Both the position numbers and the translations under genes were made by a program. The notes below the pieces were generated by a model that was not told where the DNA came from, ran no database searches, and was given only the letters and a program-made list of their open reading frames with translations. Positions 36,413 to 45,035 of a DNA stretch of 64,000 bases are shown in pieces. Origin of the DNA: an uncultured bacterium (GTDB taxonomy: Bacteria; Verrucomicrobiota; Lentisphaeria; Victivallales; UBA1829); the NCBI GenBank assembly GCA_900548385.1, contig URKJ01000005.1:62001-126000 (forward strand), in the 5' to 3' direction. The first letter of the stretch is position 1, and the number at the start of each line of letters is the position of its first letter.

Positions 36413-38266
36413 CTATTCTTCCAGCAGTTCCGCAAGAATGGTTTCCGGTCCGGAAAATTCATACTCGAATTCCATCGTTTTCTGTTCCGGGACCGGATTG
36501 CCCAGAAGAATACGGACTTTCGCCGGATGGTTGAGGCGGATTGTCCGTTTTCCGCTTTCGGTTGTATGCACCATCAGCAGATCGTGTGCCGCCCATACCG
36601 GGCACTGCATATCGGTGTAGAGATGCACTCCGGCATTCCGGGCGCAGCTTTGCAGCAGTTCCGGTGTCAGCAGGTCCGATTCCGGAATAAAGAGACTGTG
36701 CCAGTCCGGCATTTCCACTGCGGTGACGGATGATGTTCCGAAAGGAATTCCGGTGAGTTCTTTCATGCGTTCCGGGGTTTTGCGGAGACCGTCAAACAGT
36801 GCCGCGCCATAGGTCCAGATGACGGTCCGTCCGTTTTTCAGAATATGCTTATGCAGAATCGCTTCTTTTTCCGGAGTGAGCTCAAACAGGCCGGAGAAGA
36901 TGATCAGCCTGAAGCGGGACAGATCAGGGATTCGCGGAATATCCCGGAAGGAAAAGACCCGGTACGGAGTTCCGATCCGGTTGCAGGAGACGATCAGCTG
37001 GGGGTTGAGCTTGTGTGCAATGGTTTCCCTGTGTTCGTCATTGATGTAATAGGTGCTTTCCGGATCGACGATTACAGCGATTTCGGCTTCCGGTTCGCGC
37101 TCCGGAGATGCCAGACGGTCACTGATCCGTTTGAATTCGCCGATTTCATCGACCAGTTTTTGGGAATCATAATAACCGCCCCACATATCGAACCACCAGA
37201 GCGATGCTCCGTGGAACAGCGAACGGCAGAACTCCCGCCGGTTGCCTGCAATATCGGCTTTTTCATCGGGCCATCCATGCATCCATTTCAGACGGACATG
37301 CGGAGTCAGCTGATAGTTCGCAGTGCTGGTTCCGTGGTCGATCTCGTGAAAATAGTTTTTACCGAACAGATGAAGAGTTCCGTTCGGACTCATAAATCCG
37401 GAGCCGCCGCCCATTTCCCTGTCATAGTAACAGCCGGGACTGATGAAAAAGTCAAGATCCGGGGAAGCGTACACCTTTTCGTATGCGAGATGTCCGCACT
37501 GCACCAGCCGTTCTCCGGTCAGCTGCAGGATATAGCCGAAAAATGCGCCGAGGGCGGTTGCGCGCGGAATAAGCGTCCGCGCTTCCCGCGCGAAAAGGCC
37601 GATTCCGTCTGCAATGCATTCGCTGATGAAACGCCAGTAACGCAGGGCGCCGGCATCGGTTTCCGGATCGCGCAGATGCAGCGGCGGATCGGAGCGGAAC
37701 CGCCGGCTGAGCGTCGGGATGGAATCCGGTTCCCCGAATCCGTGTTCGCGGCTCCATTGGCGGTATGCGTCCAGCTTGCCCGCCAGTTCGCGCCCTTTGG
37801 AATAATCCATCCATTCATCCGTCATTCCACAGGCGAGAATATAACCCTTGATTCGTCCGGGATAAGCGGTTTCGAGGTGTGTGATGAGTGCCCGCATATA
37901 GTTCAGAGTTTCTTTGCGCCAGCGTTCCGTGGTGAGCGCATCGCTGAGTCCCATTGTGCTGTCGGCGAGAGTCCCCATCAGCTGACGGATCAGCCAGTTC
38001 GGGGAATTGAGGTCGATCATGCAAAGCAGTTCCGCTTCCGGAGCAACGGAGAGGATATCGTCGATCTGCCGGTCGGCGTGTCCGAATTCGCAGGCGTCGA
38101 AATAAAGCCAGTTCGGCGGATAATCAACATAGGGTTGACCGAGCGAATTGGTGGTATTGGATGGAAACACGCAGAACTGGCGGATTCCTGCATCATAGAA
38201 ACGCTTGACGGTATGCAGTTCTTTGCGGAATGAACGGTAAGCGAAAAACGGTTTTATCGGCATCAT
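36413..38266 (-). CDS. Putative glycoside hydrolase (beta-galactosidase-like fold)
   Basis: 617 aa, cytoplasmic. The N-terminal two-thirds (about 1-390) reads as a TIM barrel (FYDAGIRQFCVFPS, IKGYILACGMTDEW, LWWFDMWGGYY), and about 400-540 is a GATase-like domain (RLIIFSGLFELTPEKEAIL) as in GH42 enzymes. The acid/base position has TDEW rather than NEP, so the catalytic Glu cannot be fixed by eye. Family assignment is uncertain; it may be a non-classical or new hydrolase group. It starts 14 bases after the IclR gene and is probably cotranscribed with it. ATG 38263 is an equal alternative start. Confidence 0.65.
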   Translation of the reverse strand: MMPIKPFFAYRSFRKELHTVKRFYDAGIRQFCVFPSNTTNSLGQPYVDYPPNWLYFDACEFGHADRQIDDILSVAPEAELLCMIDLNSPNWLIRQLMGTLADSTMGLSDALTTERWRKETLNYMRALITHLETAYPGRIKGYILACGMTDEWMDYSKGRELAGKLDAYRQWSREHGFGEPDSIPTLSRRFRSDPPLHLRDPETDAGALRYWRFISECIADGIGLFAREARTLIPRATALGAFFGYILQLTGERLVQCGHLAYEKVYASPDLDFFISPGCYYDREMGGGSGFMSPNGTLHLFGKNYFHEIDHGTSTANYQLTPHVRLKWMHGWPDEKADIAGNRREFCRSLFHGASLWWFDMWGGYYDSQKLVDEIGEFKRISDRLASPEREPEAEIAVIVDPESTYYINDEHRETIAHKLNPQLIVSCNRIGTPYRVFSFRDIPRIPDLSRFRLIIFSGLFELTPEKEAILHKHILKNGRTVIWTYGAALFDGLRKTPERMKELTGIPFGTSSVTAVEMPDWHSLFIPESDLLTPELLQSCARNAGVHLYTDMQCPVWAAHDLLMVHTTESGKRTIRLNHPAKVRILLGNPVPEQKTMEFEYEFSGPETILAELLEE

Positions 38267-38280
38267 GGCGGAATGGATTC

Positions 38281-39045
38281 CTATTTTATATGGTTGAGAG
38301 CGTATTTCCGGGAGATTTCACGTCCGTAGACCGTAAGAAATTCCACATCGAAACGCTGTTTTTCCTGAGTGACGAGATTGAACGGACGGGCGGAGGCGAA
38401 AGCCGCAATACATATCCCGTCCAGAAAAATCGGGACCGCGGTGATGCCCCACATCTCTGTGACAAGGGAAACGTATCCATTGCTGCGGACTTCATTAAAA
38501 TAGCGGTTTCTGCTTTCCGCGTCTCCGAAAACTCTGTGCATGAACGAGGTCACAGAGAGTATCTCCGAATGGCGGCGGAACAGTTCTTCCCGTTCCGCGG
38601 GTGCCATGCAGGCGAGAAAGACGTGCCCCGAAGCGGTGAATGCGAGATCGTTGTTTCCCAGCGGGCGGAGGTCGATGGAAAGCGACGGACAGCCGTTGCA
38701 CTCAAGCAGATTGTAGCGCTGTCCGTTGTACATCAGGGAAAATGTGATGAATGTTTCGAGCCGTTCGGCGGCTTTTTTGACATACGGCGCGGCAATCTGC
38801 CGGAGATCCGGTTCGTAGCGGACCTGTTTGCCGAATGCGAATGCGCGTATTCCCGCCCGGAATCCTTTCCGCGGCCCGGCGTGTTCCAGATAGCCGAGTT
38901 CGACCAGATCGGCTACCAGCCGCGCACAGGTCTGTTTATTGAGTCCGGAAATGGAAACCAGTTCCGGAAGCAGGACCGGTTTCGGGGAATGGGTTACAGC
39001 ACATTCCAGAACCCGGAACATCTTGTCCAGTACTTTTGTTTTCAT
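38281..39045 (-). CDS. IclR-family transcriptional regulator
   Basis: 254 aa, the usual IclR length. An N-terminal winged helix (about 5-65, KPVLLPELVSISGLNKQTCARLV) is followed by the IclR ligand-binding domain (about 80-250; LTLSMY-like FITFSLMYNGQRY, FTASGHVFLACM, AVPIFLDGICIAAFA). It leads a two-gene operon with the hydrolase downstream. Three copies of a CGTATT-centred motif surround its promoter and start (see operators), suggesting autoregulation. Effector unknown. Confidence 0.9.
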   Translation of the reverse strand: MKTKVLDKMFRVLECAVTHSPKPVLLPELVSISGLNKQTCARLVADLVELGYLEHAGPRKGFRAGIRAFAFGKQVRYEPDLRQIAAPYVKKAAERLETFITFSLMYNGQRYNLLECNGCPSLSIDLRPLGNNDLAFTASGHVFLACMAPAEREELFRRHSEILSVTSFMHRVFGDAESRNRYFNEVRSNGYVSLVTEMWGITAVPIFLDGICIAAFASARPFNLVTQEKQRFDVEFLTVYGREISRKYALNHIK

Positions 39046-39050
39046 AGTCT

Positions 39051-39065
39051 CGTATTGTGTTATTA
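39051..39065. promoter_or_regulatory. CGTATT operator-like site 1 (IclR region)
   Basis: CGTATTGTGTTATTA lies within the leader of the IclR gene, next to the start codon. It matches site 2 at the first nine bases (CGTATTGTG). Confidence 0.5.
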
Positions 39066-39090
39066 ATGTTGTTCTCTTTTATTTTCTTTT

Positions 39091-39119
39091 TAAATATATC
39101 TGCAACTGAAAGAAATCAA
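39091..39119 (-). promoter_or_regulatory. Promoter for the IclR-hydrolase operon
   Basis: Minus strand TTGATT (39119-39114), 17 bases, TATTTA (39096-39091); the predicted transcription start, near 39084, lies between operator-like sites 1 and 2. Confidence 0.5.
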
Positions 39120-39149
39120 GAGAAAAGGAAAAAGAATTTTTTATAATCC

Positions 39150-39194
39150 CGTATTGTGATTCTAAATAAATTTTATAAAATCTGTTATAATACG
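39150..39194. promoter_or_regulatory. Inverted CGTATT operator-like sites 2 and 3
   Basis: Site 2 (CGTATTGTGATTCTA, 39150-39164) and site 3 (39181-39194, read on the minus strand CGTATTATAACAGA) face each other. With flanking CC/GG the outer arms are CCCGTATT and AATACGGG, a perfect 8-base inverted repeat about 30 bases apart. IclR proteins commonly bind as dimers to such sites. Confidence 0.5.
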
Positions 39195-39274
39195 GGATGG
39201 AGAAGCTGAATTGTGAGAACAGGGGCAATTCGGTTTGTTACTTCAGACTCCGGCCGGGGGTGTTTCGGGACGGC

Positions 39275-39835
39275 TCAATCCGCAGGAGAATCCGACTGTA
39301 TTTTTTTGGCGGACGATGCCAGAATCCTGATCAGCATGAGCAGATCAAGAGGGATCAGGATGAAGATCGGCAGAATAATCATGATCCCGAACTGGAAATG
39401 TTCCGGACGCTCCTGCAATGCAACCGAATAACAGAATGGGATGCTGACCAGTGCCGTCAGGAGTGGAATGCAAATCCGGAATTTCCGTTTCAGGCGGATC
39501 GAACAGGAGGTCACTGCCAGCATAACCGGAGGAAAGGTGCAGCATATTGTTATCTTGAGCATCATGGGGGCTAAACCTTCCATTCCGCCGATTACCGGTG
39601 TTCCGAATAACAGCAGAACGGCAAGAATAAGGGCGTAGCCCAGCGGATACAGCAGAACGGGAACATAGTCACTCCATTTTCCGCAGAATGCCGGATAAGC
39701 CAACGGAATCGTTATCAGAAGATAGGAGCAGAAGAAATAGAGAAAATGAGGAATTCCCCCGTGTGTCGGCATCACCACCCCGGCAAAGACTGCTCCGGAC
39801 AGAAACAGGAGGAGTTTTGCCGCGGTTCGTTTCAT
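39275..39835 (-). CDS. Membrane protein of unknown function
   Basis: 186 aa with five hydrophobic segments (about 7-25, 30-50, 55-80, 95-110 and 118-168) and a short polar tail. I do not recognise the family. Its start overlaps the ispE stop by 4 bases (ATGA), which supports it over plus-strand frames in the same place. It is the last gene of the oxidoreductase-ispE unit. Confidence 0.7.
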   Translation of the reverse strand: MKRTAAKLLLFLSGAVFAGVVMPTHGGIPHFLYFFCSYLLITIPLAYPAFCGKWSDYVPVLLYPLGYALILAVLLLFGTPVIGGMEGLAPMMLKITICCTFPPVMLAVTSCSIRLKRKFRICIPLLTALVSIPFCYSVALQERPEHFQFGIMIILPIFILIPLDLLMLIRILASSAKKIQSDSPAD

Positions 39836-40641
39836 CGGTTTTTCAGCTCCTGTTCCGCCCGGTCCCGCGCAGCAGAGTCTGCGAACAGAGCGAAAAGAGT
39901 CGGTCCGCTTCCGGTAATCTGAACTCCCAGTGCGCCGAGGGATTTCAGCCGTTCCGCCGCGAGGGTCAGATATGGAAATTTCCGCCAGGCGGCAACGGCA
40001 AGGTCGTTGCGCAGGAATCTGCCCGCACGTTCATAGTCGCAGACCTGAAGCGCGTCAATCAGAGCGTCGATCGGGCGGTTGTCATCCGTATGGACGATGT
40101 GGCGGTAAGACCACGGCGTTGAAACTGGAAACGGCATCGGCAGGATCAGGACCGGAGGCGGGGGAAAGACCGCAAGCGGGGTCAGCTGCTCTCCGAGTCC
40201 GCGGCCGATACAGGGAACCGGATTCAGAAAGAACGGCACATCCGCTCCGCATGCCAGCGCGGCAGCGGCTCCATGGTCCGGCAGAGAGCCGTAACGGGAC
40301 TGCACTGCGCGTATGACGGCGGCGGCGTCGGAACTTCCGCCGCCCATTCCCGCCGCGATGGGGATTCGTTTGCGGATATGGATGGAAAGCGATGGACGGA
40401 TCTTCAACGCTCCGCAGACCGCTTCCGCCGCTTTGCCGCAGAGGTTGTCGCGTCCCGTCGGGATCGCGGCGTCGGAAGAGACTTCGATTTCTCCGCGTTC
40501 ATCGTCCCGGAATGTGATGTTGATCTCATCCGCGGGCGTATCCAACGGCAGAAACAGCGTTTCGATTTCGTGATAACCGTTTGACCGCGTTCCGCAGACC
40601 CGCAGATAGAGATTGATCTTGGAACATGCCCGGATTTTCAT
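39832..40641 (-). CDS. ispE: 4-diphosphocytidyl-2-C-methyl-D-erythritol kinase
   Basis: 269 aa GHMP kinase of the MEP isoprenoid pathway; it phosphorylates CDP-methylerythritol. Visible are the N-terminal CSKINLYLRV with the catalytic Lys, GYHEIETLF, and the ATP loop PIAAGMGGGSSDAAAV. The open frame extends to 40722, but that part overlaps the upstream gene; the ATG at 40641 starts one base after that gene's TGA and has GGAAG upstream. Confidence 0.93.
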   Translation of the reverse strand: MKIRACSKINLYLRVCGTRSNGYHEIETLFLPLDTPADEINITFRDDERGEIEVSSDAAIPTGRDNLCGKAAEAVCGALKIRPSLSIHIRKRIPIAAGMGGGSSDAAAVIRAVQSRYGSLPDHGAAAALACGADVPFFLNPVPCIGRGLGEQLTPLAVFPPPPVLILPMPFPVSTPWSYRHIVHTDDNRPIDALIDALQVCDYERAGRFLRNDLAVAAWRKFPYLTLAAERLKSLGALGVQITGSGPTLFALFADSAARDRAEQELKNR

Positions 40642-40642
40642 C

Positions 40643-41653
40643 TCAGGGCTTCCGCAGCTTATAGAGTCCGTATTTGTTGTTGTAAGAAGAGATTTCATCG
40701 GTGATCCGCACGGCAAGCGCAAGAGCGTTCAATCCGTCCTGACCGGAAACGCGCGGTTTGACCACGGTTCCTCCGTTGGCTTTGGTGGCGGCGACGCAGG
40801 CGATGAAGTTTTCCAGTTCGGCGGCGAGAGCGTTTTTCTCGCAGAGGTCGATCTGTTTCTTGGAAACGCCGATCAGTCCGCGCCGGTAGATTTTTCCGCT
40901 GTGGCTGGCGTAGTCCATTGAAATGTAGGAATCCGTCTGAAATACGCGGAATTTGCGCATGGGGTCCGGGCTCATGCGGCTTGCCGTGACGTTGGCGACT
41001 GCTCCGTTGGCGAATTTGATTCGGACGTTTGCGATGTCTTCCGTTTTGCTGAGGACGGGAATTCCGACTGCGTCGATGCGTTCGACGGGAGTGCCCACCA
41101 TCGTCAGAATGAGGTCAAGATCATGGATCATCAGGTCGAGCACGACGCTGACTTCCGTTCCCCGCCGGTGCAGTCCGGGACGCGGCGGCGGATATTTCGC
41201 CAGCCGGTGTGCTTCGATGAACAGCGTGTTCGAGTGGTGTTTTTCCAGATAATCCATTGCCGGATTGAAGCGTTCCACATGGCCGACTCCGAAAACGAGT
41301 CCGCGTTCTTCCGCGACTTTCACCATTTCCTCCGCTTCGGCAACGGTTGCGGCGATCGGCTTTTCCATGAGGATGTGTTTGTTCATTGCCATAAGTTCCA
41401 TCGCGGCGGCATGGTGTCCGGTTGCGGGAACGGCGACGCTGAGAGCCTCGCACTGTTCTGCGAGTTCCCGGATCGTGGCGAACGCCTTTGTACCGAACTC
41501 TTTGGCGACGGCTTCCGCGGCTTTGGGGTTTACATCGTAAACACCCACAAGTTCCGCGTTTGCGGATTCACTGTAAATTTTCGTATGGTATCTGCCGAGC
41601 ACGCCGACACCGACGACTCCGACTTTGATTTTGCTGGATGGATTGCCGAACAT
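40643..41653 (-). CDS. Gfo/Idh/MocA-family oxidoreductase
   Basis: 336 aa. The Rossmann start VGVVGVGVLGRYHTKIY binds NAD(P); ILMEKPIAATVAEAE supplies the conserved EKP Lys; FGVGHVERFNPA and LDLMIHDLDLIL are typical of a branch that includes UDP-GlcNAc 3-dehydrogenases (GnnA) linked to lipid A. A role in lipid A or sugar nucleotide metabolism is therefore possible but unproven; no lpx genes are adjacent. GAGGGGG lies just upstream of the start. Likely operon with ispE. Confidence 0.85.
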   Translation of the reverse strand: MFGNPSSKIKVGVVGVGVLGRYHTKIYSESANAELVGVYDVNPKAAEAVAKEFGTKAFATIRELAEQCEALSVAVPATGHHAAAMELMAMNKHILMEKPIAATVAEAEEMVKVAEERGLVFGVGHVERFNPAMDYLEKHHSNTLFIEAHRLAKYPPPRPGLHRRGTEVSVVLDLMIHDLDLILTMVGTPVERIDAVGIPVLSKTEDIANVRIKFANGAVANVTASRMSPDPMRKFRVFQTDSYISMDYASHSGKIYRRGLIGVSKKQIDLCEKNALAAELENFIACVAATKANGGTVVKPRVSGQDGLNALALAVRITDEISSYNNKYGLYKLRKP

Positions 41654-41689
41654 GGGACCCCCTCAGGCTGGTTTGTTACAGAAACGAAA

Positions 41690-41716
41690 CCGGACGAACC
41701 GTTATTGTTCGTCCGG
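41690..41716 (-). terminator. Rho-independent terminator after the TIGR04073 gene
   Basis: A perfect 10-base stem (CCGGACGAAC / GTTCGTCCGG) with a 7-base loop. Read on the minus strand it is followed by TTTCGTTTCT and lies 27 bases past the stop at 41743. Confidence 0.75.
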
Positions 41717-41742
41717 CGGCGGAAATCCTGGCTGGAACCGCG

Positions 41743-42177
41743 TCAGTTCAGGATCGCCGAATTCGGATAAACGAAATTGTAAGCGTTCTTATCCGGTGTG
41801 ATGATCCATTCGGGGCGCATGATCGGGCCATATCCCCAACCGGCTTCGCGCTCATCGGGCATGCAGCCGGGCAGCGGGACCGGGAAAGTGACGATATCGA
41901 CCACGCCGACGATTTCGCGTTTGATGACGTTGTAGACGCCGTAGAGCACGCCGTAGGTGCACGCTGCGAGTCCGCCCTCTTCAAAGTTGACTTCGTACAT
42001 CTTCAGCGGAAGCTCCAAGGCTCCGAAGCCGACATTGACGATGCCGCGTCCCAGTTTCCGGGTGATGTTCTCCATATAGGAGTCCACTTCCTTGCCTTCG
42101 GCCGCCATCGCAGGGGTGACGGTTCCAACGACGCAAAGAACGGCGGCTGCAACCATGATTGTTTTCCAGAATTTCAT
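41743..42177 (-). CDS. TIGR04073-type exosortase-associated protein
   Basis: 144 aa. A signal peptide (about 1-25, ending TPAMAAEG) is followed by a conserved body with ITRKLGRGIVNVGFGALELP, KMYEVNFEEGGLAACTYGVLYG and GVVDIVTFPVPLPG, as in the TIGR04073 family that co-occurs with exosortase/PEP-CTERM systems in Verrucomicrobiota and Lentisphaerota. Function unknown; probably a periplasmic or outer-membrane protein. AAGGAGAG is ideally placed. It has its own promoter and terminator, so it is a single-gene unit. Confidence 0.8.
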   Translation of the reverse strand: MKFWKTIMVAAAVLCVVGTVTPAMAAEGKEVDSYMENITRKLGRGIVNVGFGALELPLKMYEVNFEEGGLAACTYGVLYGVYNVIKREIVGVVDIVTFPVPLPGCMPDEREAGWGYGPIMRPEWIITPDKNAYNFVYPNSAILN

Positions 42178-42262
42178 GTTCTCTCCTTACTTTTTGCATA
42201 TTTTTTAAAAGATTTCTTCATTTCTTCCGGAAATGACAGTGGCATTTCTGAAAATATAAGCT

Positions 42263-42291
42263 AATATATTGCTGACTTCCGTTCTCTTCAA
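42263..42291 (-). promoter_or_regulatory. Promoter for the TIGR04073 gene
   Basis: Minus strand TTGAAG (42291-42286), 17 bases, TATATT (42268-42263), about 85 bases before the start. Confidence 0.55.
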
Positions 42292-42343
42292 GTGAAAGTT
42301 GCAGAAGTTTTTTAAAAAACAGAACAATAAATACGGATTTTTT

Positions 42344-42829
42344 ATGAAAAAAGAGAAAAAAAACGCCGAAACATCGAAAAACGCCGTCCATCAGGGACTT
42401 ACCCTTCTGAACCGGAACCATAAAGATTACCCGGATTCCCCGGAAAAAGCAAAACTGGAGGCGTTCGACAATAAATTCCCCGGAAACGATTATGTCATCG
42501 AATTTGACTGCCCGGAGTTCACCAGTCTTTGCCCCGTTACCGGACAGCCCGATTTCGGGCACATCAAAGTGCGGTATATTGCGGATAAACGCTGCGTGGA
42601 AAGCAAATCTTTAAAACTCTACTTGTTTTCTTACCGGAACCATAATACATTTCATGAAGAAGCGGTCAATCAGATTCTGACCGATCTTGTGAAACTGCTT
42701 TCTCCGCGCTGGATGCGCGTGGAGGGCGTATTCCGTCCGAGAGGCGGGATCGCGATATCCGTTGCGGCGGAGGGCGGTTCCTCGCCGGAACTGGCATCCA
42801 AAACAGAGAAACCTATTCAATTAACATAA
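42344..42829 (+). CDS. queF: preQ0 reductase QueF
   Basis: 161 aa, short (YkvM-type) QueF. It reduces 7-cyano-7-deazaguanine to preQ1 with NADPH in queuosine biosynthesis. Catalytic Cys lies in FTSLCPVTGQPDFG, and the NADPH-binding motif is ESKSLKLYLFSYRNH; the C-terminus contains MRVEGVFRPRGGI. The ATG at 42344 gives the normal N-terminus; a TTG at 42299 is in frame but has no ribosome site. The leader contains a 14-base perfect palindrome (42307-42320). argJ starts 15 bases later, so the three genes to argB may form one unit. Confidence 0.92.
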   Translation: MKKEKKNAETSKNAVHQGLTLLNRNHKDYPDSPEKAKLEAFDNKFPGNDYVIEFDCPEFTSLCPVTGQPDFGHIKVRYIADKRCVESKSLKLYLFSYRNHNTFHEEAVNQILTDLVKLLSPRWMRVEGVFRPRGGIAISVAAEGGSSPELASKTEKPIQLT

Positions 42830-42844
42830 GGTTGAAACAGAAAA

Positions 42845-44068
42845 ATGAACATGGATTTCATTGAAAACGGCGGTGTGACTTCTCCGATGGGATTTCAGGC
42901 GGCGGGCGTTTGTGCCGGGCTCAAACGCAGTCAGGCTCCCGACATGGCACTGCTCCGCTCCGAAACGCCTTGCAGCTTTTCGGGCACTTTCACGTCCAAT
43001 CTCTTTCCGGCGGCTCCCGTTCAGCTCTGCAAGGAACGCGTTCTGAAGCAGAAGAAGATTCAGGCGGTCGTCATCAACAGCGGCGTGGCAAATGCCTGCA
43101 CGGGGATCGAAGGGTACGGCAATGCTGAAAAAATGGCGGAACTGACCGCGCGCGAACTGAATATTGCTCCGGAAATGGTGATGGTTTCCTCCACGGGGCG
43201 GATCGGCAACCAGCTGCCGATGGATAAGATTGAAAAAGGGATCGTCATGGCGGCGAAGGCCCTCCGTTCCGACGGCGGCGCGGAAGCCGCGGAAGCCATC
43301 ATGACCACCGATACCAAACCGAAAGAGATTGCGCTCTCTTTTGGTGCCGGGAACCGCAAAGTCACGATCGGGGGAATGTGCAAGGGCGCAGGAATGATCG
43401 CTCCTAAAATGACCGTACCTCATGCGACCATGCTCTGCTATATCACAACCGACTGCGCAATTTCCAACGAACTGCTCGGTTCCATGCTCGGTGAAATCGT
43501 CGATGACTCCTTCAACAAAGTCACTGTTGATGGCGATATGAGCACAAACGACACGGTCGTTGTGATGGCGAACGGTGCGTCCGGCGTTGAGATCCGGAAC
43601 GGTTCCCCGGAAGCGGAGCATTTCAAAGTGGCTCTGACGATGGTTGCCCAGCATCTTGCAAGAGCGATTGCGATGGACGGTGAAGGGGCGACGAAGTTCG
43701 TCAGCGTCGAGGTTCGGGGCGCCGCAACCTCCCATGACGCTGAAATGTGCGCCCGCACCGTAGCCAACTCGCTGCTCTGCAAGACCGCATGGTTCGGCTG
43801 CGATCCGAATTGGGGACGCGTTCTCGCCGCGGCGGGACGTTCCGGCGCGAACTTTTCCGCAGAGAACGTTTCTCTGGATTACGATGAAATGCCGGTCGTC
43901 CGCAACGGAATGGATGCCGGAACGCCGGAAACGGAACTGGCGCAGGTGATGAAGCGCGGCGAATTCACCATCAAGCTGGATCTCGGTGAGGGACACGGGA
44001 CGTTCACGGTCTGGACCTCCGATGTTTCCTATGAATATGTAAAGATCAATGCGGATTATCATACCTGA
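42845..44068 (+). CDS. argJ: Glutamate N-acetyltransferase / amino-acid acetyltransferase ArgJ
   Basis: 407 aa Ntn-type proenzyme of arginine synthesis; it recycles the acetyl group from N-acetylornithine to glutamate. VVINSGVANACTG and the TIGGMCKGAGMIAPKM block are present, followed by ATML whose Thr is the nucleophile made by self-cleavage between Ala and Thr. Four residues (TVPH) lie between M and ATML where most ArgJ have none. The C-terminal half has the conserved GCDPNWGRVLAAAGRSG. It lies 17 bases before argB; ribosome site AAGG. Confidence 0.95.
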   Translation: MNMDFIENGGVTSPMGFQAAGVCAGLKRSQAPDMALLRSETPCSFSGTFTSNLFPAAPVQLCKERVLKQKKIQAVVINSGVANACTGIEGYGNAEKMAELTARELNIAPEMVMVSSTGRIGNQLPMDKIEKGIVMAAKALRSDGGAEAAEAIMTTDTKPKEIALSFGAGNRKVTIGGMCKGAGMIAPKMTVPHATMLCYITTDCAISNELLGSMLGEIVDDSFNKVTVDGDMSTNDTVVVMANGASGVEIRNGSPEAEHFKVALTMVAQHLARAIAMDGEGATKFVSVEVRGAATSHDAEMCARTVANSLLCKTAWFGCDPNWGRVLAAAGRSGANFSAENVSLDYDEMPVVRNGMDAGTPETELAQVMKRGEFTIKLDLGEGHGTFTVWTSDVSYEYVKINADYHT

Positions 44069-44085
44069 TTCGGAGGACAGATAAA

Positions 44086-44961
44086 ATGAATCATGCAATG
44101 GAACGGGCGGAAGTGTTGACCGAAGCGCTTCCCTACATTCAGAAATTCCGTGACGACCTGATCGTCATCAAATTCGGCGGCAGTGCGATGGAGGATCCCG
44201 ACCTGATCCGGCGGACGATGCGCGACATCGTTCTGCTGGAGGCGACCGGCATGAAACCGGTTGTGGTCCACGGCGGCGGAAAAGCCATTACCGCGCGGCT
44301 GAAAGAACTCAATATCGAAACGAAATTCATCAACGGACTGCGCGTGACCTGCGAAAAGACGATCGCCGTGGTTGACGACGTTCTTCACAACAACACGAAC
44401 CGTCTGCTGGTCAACGGGATCCTGGAAGCGGGCGGAAAAGGCTGCCAGATCTCCGGCAAGAAGATGCTCCGCGCAGAGCGGCTGACTTCCCGTGACAAAG
44501 AGACCGGGGAGGAGCTTGACATCGGATTTGTCGGCAAGGTTGTAGCCGTGGACGTCGCGCCGATCCGCGATGCTCTGAATTACGGTTTTATTCCGGTGAT
44601 CGCTCCGCTTGCAGCCGACTTTTACGGTCAGGTGTACAACATCAACGCCGATATGGCGGCGTGTGATATTGCACGCACTCTCAAGGCGCGCAAGCTGATA
44701 TTCCTGAGCGATGTCCCCGGAATTCTCCGCGATCCGAAAGACGAAAAATCGTTGATTTCTTCGATCAAAACATCGGAAGTGGAGCCGCTGATCGCCGAAG
44801 GAGTTCTTTCCGGCGGAATGCTTCCGAAGATCCGCAGTTCGGTTGCCGCGCTCGAAGCGGGGACCCGTGAAGTGCAGATGATCGACGGACGTGTTCCCCA
44901 TTCCCTGCTCCTGGAAATTTTCACGGACAGGGGTATCGGTACGGAGATCGTCAAAGGCTGA
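44086..44961 (+). CDS. argB: Acetylglutamate kinase
   Basis: 291 aa, standard size. It phosphorylates N-acetylglutamate with ATP, the second step to arginine. Motifs: FVIKFGGSAM-like VIKFGGSAM, VVVHGGGKAI, GLRVTCEKTI, and LIFLSDVPGIL near the ATP site; C-terminal GGMLPKIRSSVAAL and VQMIDGR. The N-terminal extension (about 1-22, helix) resembles that of arginine-sensitive hexameric enzymes, so feedback inhibition is possible. A perfect GGAGGA site precedes the start. Confidence 0.96.
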   Translation: MNHAMERAEVLTEALPYIQKFRDDLIVIKFGGSAMEDPDLIRRTMRDIVLLEATGMKPVVVHGGGKAITARLKELNIETKFINGLRVTCEKTIAVVDDVLHNNTNRLLVNGILEAGGKGCQISGKKMLRAERLTSRDKETGEELDIGFVGKVVAVDVAPIRDALNYGFIPVIAPLAADFYGQVYNINADMAACDIARTLKARKLIFLSDVPGILRDPKDEKSLISSIKTSEVEPLIAEGVLSGGMLPKIRSSVAALEAGTREVQMIDGRVPHSLLLEIFTDRGIGTEIVKG

Positions 44962-44987
44962 AACGGACAAGCATCAGTCAGTTGAAG

Positions 44988-45017
44988 AAGAGCGGACCGG
45001 AGACGGGACGCTCTTTT
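44988..45017 (+). terminator. Terminator hairpin after argB
   Basis: Arms AAGAGCG (44988-44994) and CGCTCTT (45009-45015) with an inner CCG/CGG pairing, ending in TTTT. It lies about 27 bases after argB in the gap to the convergent operon. Confidence 0.55.
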
Positions 45018-45035
45018 CATATCAGGGGGAAACGG

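Noticed and set aside
39197..39574. Plus-strand open frame with a nearby TATAAT-like string
   Set aside because: The minus-strand frame at 39275-39835 encodes a clean membrane protein coupled to ispE; the plus-strand product is polar and unrecognisable.
42307..42320. Possible preQ1 riboswitch in the queF leader
   Set aside because: Only an AT palindrome (GTTTTTTAAAAAAC) is seen; the stem and A-rich tail of a preQ1 class I pseudoknot are absent.
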